A stretch of 33,847 bases of DNA from a virus. The translations under genes were made by a program, and so were the position numbers. Below the pieces are notes generated by a model. It searched no databases. It was given only the letters and a program-made list of their open reading frames with translations, and was not told the DNA's origin. The stretch spans positions 1 through 33,847 of the IMG/VR virus record IMGVR_UViG_3300025647_000134; one strand, given 5' to 3'. Below, piece by piece: positions 6,189 to 13,282 of the stretch (position 1 is the stretch's first letter; each line of letters opens with the position of its first letter).

Positions 6189-7475
6189 TTACCACATTTT
6201 AACGTTAATATGTGCGATTGGTTTTAGTACCGGCATTTCATACACGACCGGATAGGTTGTTGCATCATTCTGATGGTCGGTACCGCCGCTTTTATCTGGC
6301 TCGCCATTCTTATCATAAGCCTGCTGCTCTAAACCTCTTGCTGTGTTAGGGCATGCTGAGTCATTGATCCAAATCTTACCGCATTCTAGCGCTTTATTCA
6401 TTGATAAAACGCGGTCCTTAACCGCTGGATTGCTTGCGTTAACCCTTACATCAAAACCAGCTTGCTCCATTAGCGCGATATCCGATGTACTGGCGTTGTT
6501 TGATTTACGGTTCTTGCCACTTGCATCAGGATACATTATTATCCTATGGCCTTGGTTTTTCCACCTATCCTCAATAACTCGAATCACATCTGGCGTGTCG
6601 AATAGGTCGCACAACTCAGCAACAGCATGCCAGCCATTTGAACGCTTCACATAAACAGTGGAGGCCATCTTGCCAACGTTAAAATCCTGCCCTATCAATA
6701 ATGGCTCACCATCAATAATCTTCTCGGCGCTTCTGCATCGTTCTCGATTGTAATTATGATAAACCGTACCACTTGTTAAGTTAACGAACTCACCGTCAAC
6801 ATAGGCGTCCACAAGCTGGCTGGGGTACGTATCATACAATGACTGAATGTAATCATCTGGTAAATTCTTTGCGTTCTCCCGCGTACTTGCTTGCGTTAAC
6901 GAATAATGCCTTGCTAGTGCTGGGTTGTCTTGAGCCTGAACAACAAACAAATCATGTACGAAGTTAAACCCCTCTGGCGTTGTCGTAAAGTCTACCGTGT
7001 TAACTGGGTAATCAGGTCGCTTTGATGACATGCGAGCGATGATTTTCTTCCATGCCGCATCTGCTTTGTCGCGCTTCATTGTGTCTATTTCATCTATCTG
7101 AGCATGACTAATGTCAAAGCCTACTATGCGATGTGCATGCTCCATGGCTCGACACTTGACCATCGAATACTCTACGCCATCAACAAACAGCCTTACCTCT
7201 TTGCGGCTTACGTTGATGTCTACTGTTAATGATACGCCCCATTCAAGACTAAGCATTTCACCGACTTCGGTTATCGTTGAATAAAAGATATCCTGAATCA
7301 TTGGATAGGTAGGGGCAAAGTAGCCTAGCTTAATACCTGGATACTGAGCCGCTAACATCCACAACCGAACGCATCCAACGAATGTTTTACCTGATCGATA
7401 ACCACCAACGAATGCGTTAAACTTTCTATTAGCTGATAAGAATCGGCCTTGTGGCTTATTCAGGACTAGATGCAT
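6189..7475 (-). CDS. Terminase large subunit (packaging ATPase-nuclease)
   Basis: This is a 428-residue protein. The N-terminal ATPase has Walker A Gly-Gly-Tyr-Arg-Ser-Gly-Lys-Thr (about residues 24-31) and a Walker B ending Gln-Ile-Asp-Glu (about 126-129). The C-terminal RNase H-like nuclease shows candidate metal-binding aspartates in Gly-Gln-Asp-Phe-Asn (near 264), Tyr-Pro-Asp-Ala-Ser-Gly (near 317) and Gln-Asn-Asp-Ala-Thr (near 404). It translocates DNA into the prohead and cuts it. I start it at ATG 7473-7475, six bases after AAGGG, rather than at the TTG two codons upstream. It overlaps the small subunit gene by 20 bases. Confidence 0.93.
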   Translation of the reverse strand: MHLVLNKPQGRFLSANRKFNAFVGGYRSGKTFVGCVRLWMLAAQYPGIKLGYFAPTYPMIQDIFYSTITEVGEMLSLEWGVSLTVDINVSRKEVRLFVDGVEYSMVKCRAMEHAHRIVGFDISHAQIDEIDTMKRDKADAAWKKIIARMSSKRPDYPVNTVDFTTTPEGFNFVHDLFVVQAQDNPALARHYSLTQASTRENAKNLPDDYIQSLYDTYPSQLVDAYVDGEFVNLTSGTVYHNYNRERCRSAEKIIDGEPLLIGQDFNVGKMASTVYVKRSNGWHAVAELCDLFDTPDVIRVIEDRWKNQGHRIIMYPDASGKNRKSNNASTSDIALMEQAGFDVRVNASNPAVKDRVLSMNKALECGKIWINDSACPNTARGLEQQAYDKNGEPDKSGGTDHQNDATTYPVVYEMPVLKPIAHINVKMW

Positions 7476-7935
7476 CTTCAACCCTTAGTACAACGTTGAA
7501 TGATTTTCTATCCGATGGCTTTTCAATATCTGGCAATGTGCCGAATGCGTTAATGCGAACATGCTTACCGATTGTCTCTAGAGCCTTATTGGCTCCATTG
7601 GCATTAAACTGATATGCAGCAGCTAAATCACCGGCTTCCGTTTTGCACATAACAGGATCTCCATTCCTATCCGTTACGGCTTCATCTTGCATGCATCTAT
7701 CGAATACACGCTTAGCACTTATCAGTACCCAATCAGCGTTTATATCAACTCTTTTGTTCCTAGCATCAACTAATTGACTGATAACTGCCTGAATATCTGG
7801 TTTCGTCAAGTTTTCGCTTGCTATTTTTGTAGCAGTCTTTTCACTATATCCAGCCCTAATGGCTGCTTGTGTAGCGTTTAAATCAACAATGTATTCTCGA
7901 CAAAACGCATCTTGCTTGCCTGTTAGTTTTGCCAA
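7456..7935 (-). CDS. Terminase small subunit (Terminase_2 type), TTG start
   Basis: The 159-residue protein begins Leu-Thr-Gly-Lys-Gln-x-x-Phe-Cys-x-Glu-Tyr and continues Asn-Ala-Thr-Gln-Ala-Ala-Ile-Arg-Ala-Gly-Tyr-Ser. This is the classic DNA-binding HTH region of the Terminase_2 family, which recognises pac/cos DNA and presents it to the large subunit. The start is TTG at 7933-7935 with a perfect GGAGG six bases upstream. A longer in-frame ORF exists but would run through the terminator and promoter at 7982-8031 and lacks a ribosome site. Confidence 0.88.
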   Translation of the reverse strand: MAKLTGKQDAFCREYIVDLNATQAAIRAGYSEKTATKIASENLTKPDIQAVISQLVDARNKRVDINADWVLISAKRVFDRCMQDEAVTDRNGDPVMCKTEAGDLAAAYQFNANGANKALETIGKHVRINAFGTLPDIEKPSDRKSFNVVLRVEDASSPE

Positions 7936-7981
7936 AGCACGCCTCCGACGTTTATCACCGCACCCCGTGCAGCTTTGGTTA

Positions 7982-8010
7982 ATTGTATCAGTGAAGTGGC
8001 ATAAAGACAA
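7982..8010 (-). promoter_or_regulatory. Sigma70-like promoter for the terminase-portal unit
   Basis: TTGTCT (8005-8010) and TACAAT (7982-7987) lie on the minus strand with 17-bp spacing, directly after a terminator and about 45 bp before the small terminase TTG. The -35 overlaps the T-tract of the terminator. Confidence 0.65.
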
Positions 8011-8031
8011 AAGCCTCAATTAAGAGGCTTT
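8000..8031 (-). terminator. Terminator between early genes and terminase unit
   Basis: AAAGCCTC (8010-8017) pairs with GAGGCTTT (8024-8031) around AATTAA, followed on the minus strand by TTTTGTCTTT. It lies eight bases after the stop of the preceding gene. It is the third member of the AATTAA-loop terminator set. Confidence 0.75.
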
Positions 8032-8038
8032 ATTGTTG

Positions 8039-8221
8039 TTAATATCTTTGCGCAAACCCAGCAGGCATTGCCAGAATCATTGCGAGTGTATTCCTAGTTT
8101 TTGCTGTCGATATCCATCTTTGTCGCTGTTGACCTCTGGTATTATCCATTAGCCATCTATCATAATCTAGCTGCTGATTATGATAGAAAGCCATTAGCTT
8201 TTTCTGCTGATGATTACCCAT
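8039..8221 (-). CDS. Small basic hypothetical protein
   Basis: This is a 60-residue, Gln/Arg-rich, strongly basic product starting at ATG 8219-8221 with AAGG upstream. It is the last gene before the terminator at 8031. The composition would fit a nucleic-acid contact, but no motif supports it and I do not recognise the family. Confidence 0.5.
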   Translation of the reverse strand: MGNHQQKKLMAFYHNQQLDYDRWLMDNTRGQQRQRWISTAKTRNTLAMILAMPAGFAQRY

Positions 8222-8230
8222 AGTAGGACC

Positions 8231-8659
8231 TTAAATAAACTTATCTAGCTGTGGAGGCTTGTAGTATTTACCTTTGCTTATCTTACCTTGCTTATTAAAT
8301 ACCGGCTTATTATCTTCAAACTTACTGTAGTTAGAATCATTAACCTCACTTAATGCGCTTTCAATATCCATACCTAGCATGTGAGCTACACCTATAGCGG
8401 TTACTATCTTGTCGCATAATGCATCAAGAACCTGAGTTTTTTGATACTCATTTAGCGTAGCCACCCATCCGCAATATGCTGGTGTGCATGATTTGTACTT
8501 ATTGGCTATCTCATCAATCCTCTCTGATATATCGTAATCACCAAATGCCTGAAATAGCTCTGCACATTCTTCAGCGTCAACTCCAACCTGAATGCATGCC
8601 TGTTCAATAGTCGGCTCAGGTATCGCAGTCTCAAACCATTTCTTAATACTGTTAATCAT
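8231..8659 (-). CDS. MazG/PRA-PH-like all-alpha NTP pyrophosphatase
   Basis: The 142-residue protein has an Ala-Glu-Glu-Cys-Ala-Glu-Leu helix near residues 29-35. Later come a Leu-Cys-Asp-Lys-Ile-Val-Thr-Ala-Ile-Gly-Val-Ala helix and Glu-Val-Asn-x-Ser-Asn-x-Ser-Lys-Phe. Together these are the metal-binding helices and tail of phage phosphoribosyl-ATP-pyrophosphohydrolase-like proteins. The probable reaction is hydrolysis of (d)NTPs to monophosphate and pyrophosphate, tuning nucleotide pools during replication. The C-terminal Lys/Tyr-rich tail is typical of phage members. The substrate cannot be told. Confidence 0.72.
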   Translation of the reverse strand: MINSIKKWFETAIPEPTIEQACIQVGVDAEECAELFQAFGDYDISERIDEIANKYKSCTPAYCGWVATLNEYQKTQVLDALCDKIVTAIGVAHMLGMDIESALSEVNDSNYSKFEDNKPVFNKQGKISKGKYYKPPQLDKFI

Positions 8660-8789
8660 CTTTATTCACCTTATCCTGTAATTCAATTATGTAGTCGATA
8701 TCACTCTCACGCACAAACTTAGCCATTGGCCTTCCATCGATATTAAGCCACCAACCTGTTTTACTGCTGCATCTTGATTTAGTTAACAT
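8652..8789 (-). CDS. Hypothetical 45-residue protein
   Basis: The ATG at 8787-8789 overlaps the stop of the preceding gene, and the TAA stop overlaps the start of the pyrophosphatase gene, so the frame is locked into a coupled string. It contains Thr-Gly-Trp-Trp-Leu-Asn-Ile-Asp-Gly-Arg-Pro-Met, a beta-strand pair look. There is no known family. Confidence 0.55.
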   Translation of the reverse strand: MLTKSRCSSKTGWWLNIDGRPMAKFVRESDIDYIIELQDKVNKDD

Positions 8790-9043
8790 TTTGTTTGCTC
8801 CAAAATATCTTTGGCGTTATTGATAGCTTCTGCAAACTCAGCATCATCTTGGTAATGAAATGAATCAGCAGAAACAACTTTAACCAAAGCATCTCGCAGC
8901 ATCTTGTTTTGATCGGTTAGCTTGTCTAAATCATTTGATAATGCATCTAAGTCATTTCTAAGCTGCATCGCATTGCACATATCATCATGCTCACCTCTAC
9001 GCCATGAATTATGCTTTCTAATTCTATTTGTTAATTCACTCAT
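8783..9043 (-). CDS. Small coiled-coil protein
   Basis: This is an 86-residue product. Residues about 25-60 form Leu/Asp/Asn heptads typical of a short coiled coil, so an oligomeric accessory protein is likely. The start overlaps the previous stop by eight bases. The family is not recognised beyond being a common kind of small phage early protein. Confidence 0.6.
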   Translation of the reverse strand: MSELTNRIRKHNSWRRGEHDDMCNAMQLRNDLDALSNDLDKLTDQNKMLRDALVKVVSADSFHYQDDAEFAEAINNAKDILEQTKC

Positions 9044-9245
9044 CTATACATCCTTCATAAATCATTATCGAAAAGTCACTAACGCTAAATTGCTCATTAA
9101 CGTAATTATCAAGCGCTAGTCTAAGTATTTTCTTATCTGTATTCGCTGACTTAATTTTGCTCAAATCAGCGAGGTTAACTGCTGTCATTATCTCAACTGC
9201 TGCGACTTGTTTAATCTCGCAGTATGTTGGTGGCAGGTCTAGCAT
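9036..9245 (-). CDS. Hypothetical 69-residue protein
   Basis: The ATG at 9243-9245 overlaps the end of the upstream gene and its own TGA overlaps the next start, indicating translational coupling. It is mixed helical with two Cys far apart. The family is not recognised. Confidence 0.55.
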   Translation of the reverse strand: MLDLPPTYCEIKQVAAVEIMTAVNLADLSKIKSANTDKKILRLALDNYVNEQFSVSDFSIMIYEGCIDE

Positions 9246-9862
9246 TTTCTATAGCCTGCGTCATAAAGCACTTTAGCTATACCAAGTGAAACATCTTGTT
9301 TAGATAAAAAGCCCTGAGAGCAAACAACATCTTGAATCTCATCAACCGCCTTTTGCTTTGGTGTGCGAGTTTCAATATTAAACTTTTCTGATAGCTCACG
9401 AATTGCAACATCAATACAGCTTTCACCAATCCTGCCAATGCCATTCTTAACCATGAAATCAGTCAACGATGCTAGTAACTCAGAGTTAGCTTTATGCAAG
9501 CTTAGCTCATATTCAATATCAGCCATTTCCTGCGTTAATACTGTTTTGATTTTAGGCAACTTGTCGGATGAATAAGTTTCTGACCATGGAGTAAATACTG
9601 GTTTTTCGTCACTAGGCTTTACTGCTGATTGGTCTAGTAGCGGTCTCCAGAATGAATTAAATTCACTTTTCTCATACTTAAACTTCGGATTATCTGGCAG
9701 CGTGTTAAGTGGTCGCCATGCGAATGACTTAGCAATGTAACTTCCACATAGGTCTAAGAATACATTGCCAACAATAACAACTACAGCAGAGTCCGATGGA
9801 GCTATAGCGTCATTTTCTTCAAATACCAAACCAAACTCATTAAACTCTTTAACTGTTGTCAT
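9239..9862 (-). CDS. Hypothetical phage protein, 207 residues
   Basis: I start this at ATG 9860-9862 because GGAG lies about six bases upstream, inside the end of the preceding gene; a start four codons earlier lacks a site. The N-terminal half is beta-rich and the C-terminal half is helical, with a Glu-Leu-Ser helix and a terminal Asp-Ala-Gly-Tyr-Arg. It looks like a chimera of small phage early-protein modules, but no function can be assigned. Confidence 0.6.
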   Translation of the reverse strand: MTTVKEFNEFGLVFEENDAIAPSDSAVVVIVGNVFLDLCGSYIAKSFAWRPLNTLPDNPKFKYEKSEFNSFWRPLLDQSAVKPSDEKPVFTPWSETYSSDKLPKIKTVLTQEMADIEYELSLHKANSELLASLTDFMVKNGIGRIGESCIDVAIRELSEKFNIETRTPKQKAVDEIQDVVCSQGFLSKQDVSLGIAKVLYDAGYRKC

Positions 9863-9863
9863 T

Positions 9864-10097
9864 TTATTCTCCACTTACATGTTCATTAAATTCATACGGC
9901 TTGCGCTGTTTATCTGCTATGCACTGCTCGAATTGTTCACGAGTACATACACGCTGCCAAGTATCGTTTAGCTCGCCATCACCCCACCACGACCAATGAC
10001 CGAAATCACCAACTTGCCTAAATACTATCCAGTTGTGATTGTGTGCAGCAGTAGGCCATTTTACGAAGTGATTAACCGCGTCGATTATTGTTTTCAT
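9864..10097 (-). CDS. Small Trp-rich hypothetical protein
   Basis: This 77-residue protein is unusually rich in Trp and His in its first half (a Trp-Ser-Trp-Trp run near residue 36). It has a Cys-Thr-Arg-Glu-Gln-Phe motif and an acidic tail. The start follows AAGGACGGC. It is the first gene after the palindromic promoter region at 10126-10168 and is probably the leader of the minus operon that runs to 8039. Confidence 0.6.
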   Translation of the reverse strand: MKTIIDAVNHFVKWPTAAHNHNWIVFRQVGDFGHWSWWGDGELNDTWQRVCTREQFEQCIADKQRKPYEFNEHVSGE

Positions 10098-10125
10098 GCC
10101 GTCCTTTTTTTGTTAATGTCACTTC

Positions 10126-10168
10126 ATAATACAGCAATATAAATATTGTGCAATAAATATATTGCTGT
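10126..10168 (-). promoter_or_regulatory. Promoter overlapped by a 38-bp imperfect palindrome (operator)
   Basis: TTGCAC (10148-10153) and TATTAT (10126-10131) on the minus strand are spaced by 16 bp. The stretch 10131-10168 begins ACAGCAATATA and ends TATATTGCTGT, a perfect 11-bp inverted repeat, and 16 of 19 positions pair over the full arms. The -35 sits near the centre, so a repressor bound here would block the polymerase. Confidence 0.6.
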
Positions 10169-10179
10169 TTATTGATAAT

Positions 10180-11088
10180 TTAGATTGATTGGTTTTCTAC
10201 TACGCCACGGAATGAGTTAGATAGCGCTCTCATTAGCTCAACAAACCCATTAGTAACCAGTATAAAGTCAGCATCAAGTTTAGCTAGTTCGTCATCGTCA
10301 CCAATATCGTCATTGCTCGCCATAAACTCTTCACTGAACTTAATGCGCTTGATTGAGTTATCGGATTGCATGACAAATTCAATTGAGTCAGCGAACTTTA
10401 ACGCCAGCTTATGGACGACTTTACCTTGCAGTACATGGTCGATTACCTCTTGTTCGGTAAGGTCCTGATTCTTGAACTTGGCAACATCATCATCATTGCC
10501 GACCAACTCAGCTTCATTGAGCATTTCAAAGCAATTACCGACTTCTGATGCACTAACCCACTTTGTTAATACTTCTGAAACTGGATTATTAAACTCTAAA
10601 CACACTACCGGTAACGAGCCTAAAGCCTTTCTAAGCAAGGCTAACAACTCCTCGGCTTTAGATGCGCTAGAACTATCAACCAATATCATATTAAGCTCAG
10701 GCAGGATTAAGGCGCGTGTCTGTGACTGCTTAGTGAATGCGCGAGGTAATAACGTTGTGATGATTTCATCTTTTAATGAATCCTTTTCCTTTTTCGTTAC
10801 CTTGCGACCTTCTGTCAATTCAATTGCGCTTACTTTGCTATCTAATTCAGACTTAATAACTTGGCTAGGTAATATCTTACTTTCCTTGGTAGCGCACACC
10901 ATAAGTCGACCGTTATATTCATGCGCTAACCAGCCGCCTTTATTGCCTAATGCGCTAGTAAATCCAAACTTGCTGATGTCTTGGCTTCCGCATGGTGAAA
11001 ACTCTAAGTCGCTAAGCGCTAATTCTAAATCAGCTTGTGAAGTGCTGAACGGCTTATTGAATGTGTACGCGATAATATTCTTAATCAT
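10180..11088 (-). CDS. rdgC: RdgC-like recombination-associated protein
   Basis: The 302-residue protein follows the RdgC plan throughout. An early Phe-x-Pro-Cys-Gly-Ser-Gln is followed by Gly-Trp, Lys-Ile-Leu-Pro-Ser-Val-Ile-like and Glu-x-x-Gly-Arg-Lys-Val-Thr-Lys-Lys-Glu segments. Then come Leu-Leu-Pro-Arg-Ala-Phe, Ser-Ala-Ser-Lys-Ala-Glu-Glu-Leu, and a C-terminal Ile-Lys-Arg-Ile-Lys-Phe and Asp-Ala-Asp-Phe. RdgC forms ring-shaped dimers on DNA and restrains RecA loading. In a phage it may protect or steer recombination of replicating genomes. Start at ATG 11086-11088, seven bases after GGA; a distal ATG seven codons upstream lacks a good site. Confidence 0.88.
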   Translation of the reverse strand: MIKNIIAYTFNKPFSTSQADLELALSDLEFSPCGSQDISKFGFTSALGNKGGWLAHEYNGRLMVCATKESKILPSQVIKSELDSKVSAIELTEGRKVTKKEKDSLKDEIITTLLPRAFTKQSQTRALILPELNMILVDSSSASKAEELLALLRKALGSLPVVCLEFNNPVSEVLTKWVSASEVGNCFEMLNEAELVGNDDDVAKFKNQDLTEQEVIDHVLQGKVVHKLALKFADSIEFVMQSDNSIKRIKFSEEFMASNDDIGDDDELAKLDADFILVTNGFVELMRALSNSFRGVVENQSI

Positions 11089-11124
11089 TTTGATTTCCTT
11101 TGGCGGCATTACACCGCAATTTCA

Positions 11125-11988
11125 TTAGTAGTTGAATGTTGTGTTTGGGACTTTGTTTTTAACTAGCAGCTTTACAGCTACCTCAGCTAATCCTTCAGGG
11201 AAACCGGCAGCGATATAAACCGCTTTCATGTTTCGATGAACCGTTGCAACGTGCTCCTGGCTAGCTGCTAGTCTGGCTTTTTCTGCCAAATCGTCATCAA
11301 TAGCTTTCTGCTGGCGCAATATCTCAGCCTGTTTTGTCGCTTCAATATCTGCTAAGCGTCTATTTTCAGCATCAATAGCATCCTGCTTATACTTTGCTTC
11401 CTGCGCAACTCTAGCCGCTTCAAGTCGTGCGGCTTCGTTAATTGCGTCCTGCTTATCTTGAATCGCTTTTTGTGCTAACTGCTCGGCTAATAACTTCGCA
11501 TCTGCTACAGCTTGCTCTGCGGCTTCACGCTTAAGGTTTTCTTCGTATGCAATGCGAGCCTGTTCAGCTTTGGCTTTATCATCGAAATACTTACCCATCA
11601 ATAACTCAGCTATTTCATAATCTGAATCGATTGCAGCTTGATCTTCGATTGCTTTCTTTCTGGCGTTTTCAGCATCTAATACTTTTTTACGTTCTGCGTT
11701 ATATTCTTCAATTAACAAAGTGAACGGCTTATTGGCTTCTTCAAGGCGAAAACGAATTGCTGCGGCTTCTTGATCAACTTTAGTTTTAAAGTCTTTAGCC
11801 TTGTCGATACGAGATCGATCTAATCGCTTTAGAATGTCACCAATGTTAGCTGCTGACTCTTTGACGAATTTACGGCCTTTGGCTTCATTCATATCAACGT
11901 ATAAACCGGTATATGTTTTCGCATCTTCTTCAATAGCTAGCAATGCGTGTTCCGTGGTTATATCGGTAAAAATAGTTACTTCGTTCAT
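11125..11988 (-). CDS. Long coiled-coil (TolA-like) phage protein
   Basis: This is a 287-residue protein. About residues 60-250 are nearly all Ala/Glu/Lys/Gln/Arg heptads, predicting a long coiled coil of the type often annotated TolA-like in recombination modules. The first 55 residues and the last 45 look globular. It lies between the SSB-like gene and rdgC, so a scaffold role in the recombination complex is possible but not shown. The start follows AAAGGAC. Confidence 0.65.
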   Translation of the reverse strand: MNEVTIFTDITTEHALLAIEEDAKTYTGLYVDMNEAKGRKFVKESAANIGDILKRLDRSRIDKAKDFKTKVDQEAAAIRFRLEEANKPFTLLIEEYNAERKKVLDAENARKKAIEDQAAIDSDYEIAELLMGKYFDDKAKAEQARIAYEENLKREAAEQAVADAKLLAEQLAQKAIQDKQDAINEAARLEAARVAQEAKYKQDAIDAENRRLADIEATKQAEILRQQKAIDDDLAEKARLAASQEHVATVHRNMKAVYIAAGFPEGLAEVAVKLLVKNKVPNTTFNY

Positions 11989-12050
11989 TGTGCTGTCCTT
12001 TATTTTATTAATGCCATGCTATGTAAGCCATGGCGATTATTAGTTAATTA

Positions 12051-12662
12051 TTAAACCCAATCATCACCGAAACCATCATTGCCAAAATTAATCGGTTGAT
12101 CTTGATTAGATGATGATTGCTGTTGACCACCTTGCTGGCGATCGTCTTTATCAGTTAACGATTTTAAAATATTATTGATAGTTAGCGCGTCTTTATTTCC
12201 TAGTTGCTCAGCAAGCGTTTTGCCTGTCTGCGGAATGAACGGGATGCGAATCTCAAACTTATAACCGTCTTGGCCATCATTCTTGGTGTACAAAACCTTT
12301 TGAAGAACCAAGCCAATTGATTTATTTTCCAGCTCAGGGCAAAAATACTTAGTTGAGCTATCAGGCTGATTAACGCCTTTTGATGATAAGTTAGTCACCT
12401 TGGTGCAACCCATGATAGCGTTAAGCATTTTAGCGCCTGACAGTTGCGTGCCGTCTGCTTTTTCATACCACAAAGACAGGTAGTTAGCCTTTAAACCTTC
12501 CGCAGTTTCGAATGTAATCTCTACGCCTTTAGTGCTTGTTTTTGCAACTGTCCATTCCACTGACAAGATGCGGCCCTGATACGCGCCTGAATCTGCAACG
12601 TAGTTACTAACACCGGCTGCAACTGCTTCGTTTTGGTTATAAGCGAACATTGAATTTGACAT
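12051..12662 (-). CDS. SSB-like protein with acidic C-terminal tip
   Basis: The 203-residue protein has a beta-rich core of about 150 residues, a Gln/Ser-rich flexible linker and a terminal Asp-Gly-Phe-Gly-Asp-Asp-Trp-Val. This is the arrangement of single-stranded-DNA-binding proteins whose acidic tip recruits partners. Its neighbour across the HNH insertion is a RecA/AAA-type ATPase, and phage annealing ATPases commonly pair with SSBs. The fold is inferred from layout rather than a definite OB motif. Its ribosome site GGAG lies in the 14-bp repeat at 12673-12686. Confidence 0.6.
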   Translation of the reverse strand: MSNSMFAYNQNEAVAAGVSNYVADSGAYQGRILSVEWTVAKTSTKGVEITFETAEGLKANYLSLWYEKADGTQLSGAKMLNAIMGCTKVTNLSSKGVNQPDSSTKYFCPELENKSIGLVLQKVLYTKNDGQDGYKFEIRIPFIPQTGKTLAEQLGNKDALTINNILKSLTDKDDRQQGGQQQSSSNQDQPINFGNDGFGDDWV

Positions 12663-12665
12663 TGA

Positions 12666-13232
12666 TTAAACTCCGTAATAATTATTGATTTCTTTGGTTA
12701 ATGCTTCTAATTGATTTGCGCCACGTCGCGCCCTATCTATTATAATTTGCGGCTTAATACCTATAAGCCTGCACCACTCGGTTGACGTTCTACTTTCCCC
12801 ATTAATAGTAAATATTCTAGAAAATGGATCTTCACAAATAGCATCTTCAAAGCTAATACCGCTTCTATATATTCGCTGGTAAAGCGTTGTGTATTTAATG
12901 CCAAATTTTCTTGCCCAATCTTTCAAAACAAGCGACTCACCTTCGTGGGTAAAGACCTTGTTAAAGCTGCCTCTATTTTTACTTTGCTCTGACTTTGTTG
13001 CCCACTTGCAATTTCCTGGCTCGTAATCTCCATCGTTATTAATTCTTTCAATGCTGTGCTCGTCACTTGGTGACGAACCCATGTCATCAAGGAATAAATC
13101 AAAGCTTCCTGACCACCTATCGCAAACTTTAATCCCATTACTTTGATAGCTTAAATGGTTAAGGCATGGAGCATTGCATCTTGATTTCATAGCCTTCCAG
13201 ATTCGATACTCTCTAATATCATTCTTTCGCAT
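12666..13232 (-). CDS. HNH homing-type endonuclease, free-standing
   Basis: The 188-residue protein has the phage HNH pattern: Trp-x-x-Met-x-x-Arg-Cys, Val-Cys-Asp-Arg-Trp, Asp-Asp-Met-Gly, Ser-Ile-Glu-Arg-Ile-Asn-Asn-Asp-Gly-x-Tyr-x-Pro-x-Asn-Cys-x-Trp-Ala-Thr. Two C-terminal DNA-binding modules (Phe-x-x-x-Gly-Glu-Ser with a following helix, at about residues 97-130 and 143-180) resemble intron-encoded repeats. It has its own consensus promoter and GGAGG site and splits the ATPase-SSB gene pair. Its last codons repeat the end of the ATPase gene, a footprint of insertion. Confidence 0.88.
   Translation of the reverse strand: MRKNDIREYRIWKAMKSRCNAPCLNHLSYQSNGIKVCDRWSGSFDLFLDDMGSSPSDEHSIERINNDGDYEPGNCKWATKSEQSKNRGSFNKVFTHEGESLVLKDWARKFGIKYTTLYQRIYRSGISFEDAICEDPFSRIFTINGESRTSTEWCRLIGIKPQIIIDRARRGANQLEALTKEINNYYGV
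12673..12686. repeat. 14-bp direct repeat, copy at the end of the HNH gene
   Basis: CCGTAATAATTATT (plus strand) encodes Asn-Asn-Tyr-Tyr-Gly at the HNH C-terminus and supplies the ribosome site of the SSB-like gene. An identical copy lies at 13289-13302. Confidence 0.8.
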
Positions 13233-13253
13233 AACGCCTCCTTAGTGAACTTT

Positions 13254-13282
13254 AATTTACCAAAGAGGCATCGCAGTGTCAA
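13254..13282 (-). promoter_or_regulatory. Consensus sigma70 promoter of the HNH gene
   Basis: Minus-strand TTGACA (13277-13282) overlaps the ATPase stop codon. TAAATT (13254-13259) lies at exactly 17 bp, and the HNH start with TAAGGAGGCG is just downstream. It is one of the best promoter matches in the window. Confidence 0.68.

Noticed and set aside
10472-11128. 218-codon open frame on the plus strand
   Set aside because: It is antisense to a clear RdgC homologue, has low-complexity Ser/Leu composition and no ribosome site.
12923-13138. 71-codon frame within the HNH gene
   Set aside because: Shadow of the HNH coding sequence in another frame; no start signals.
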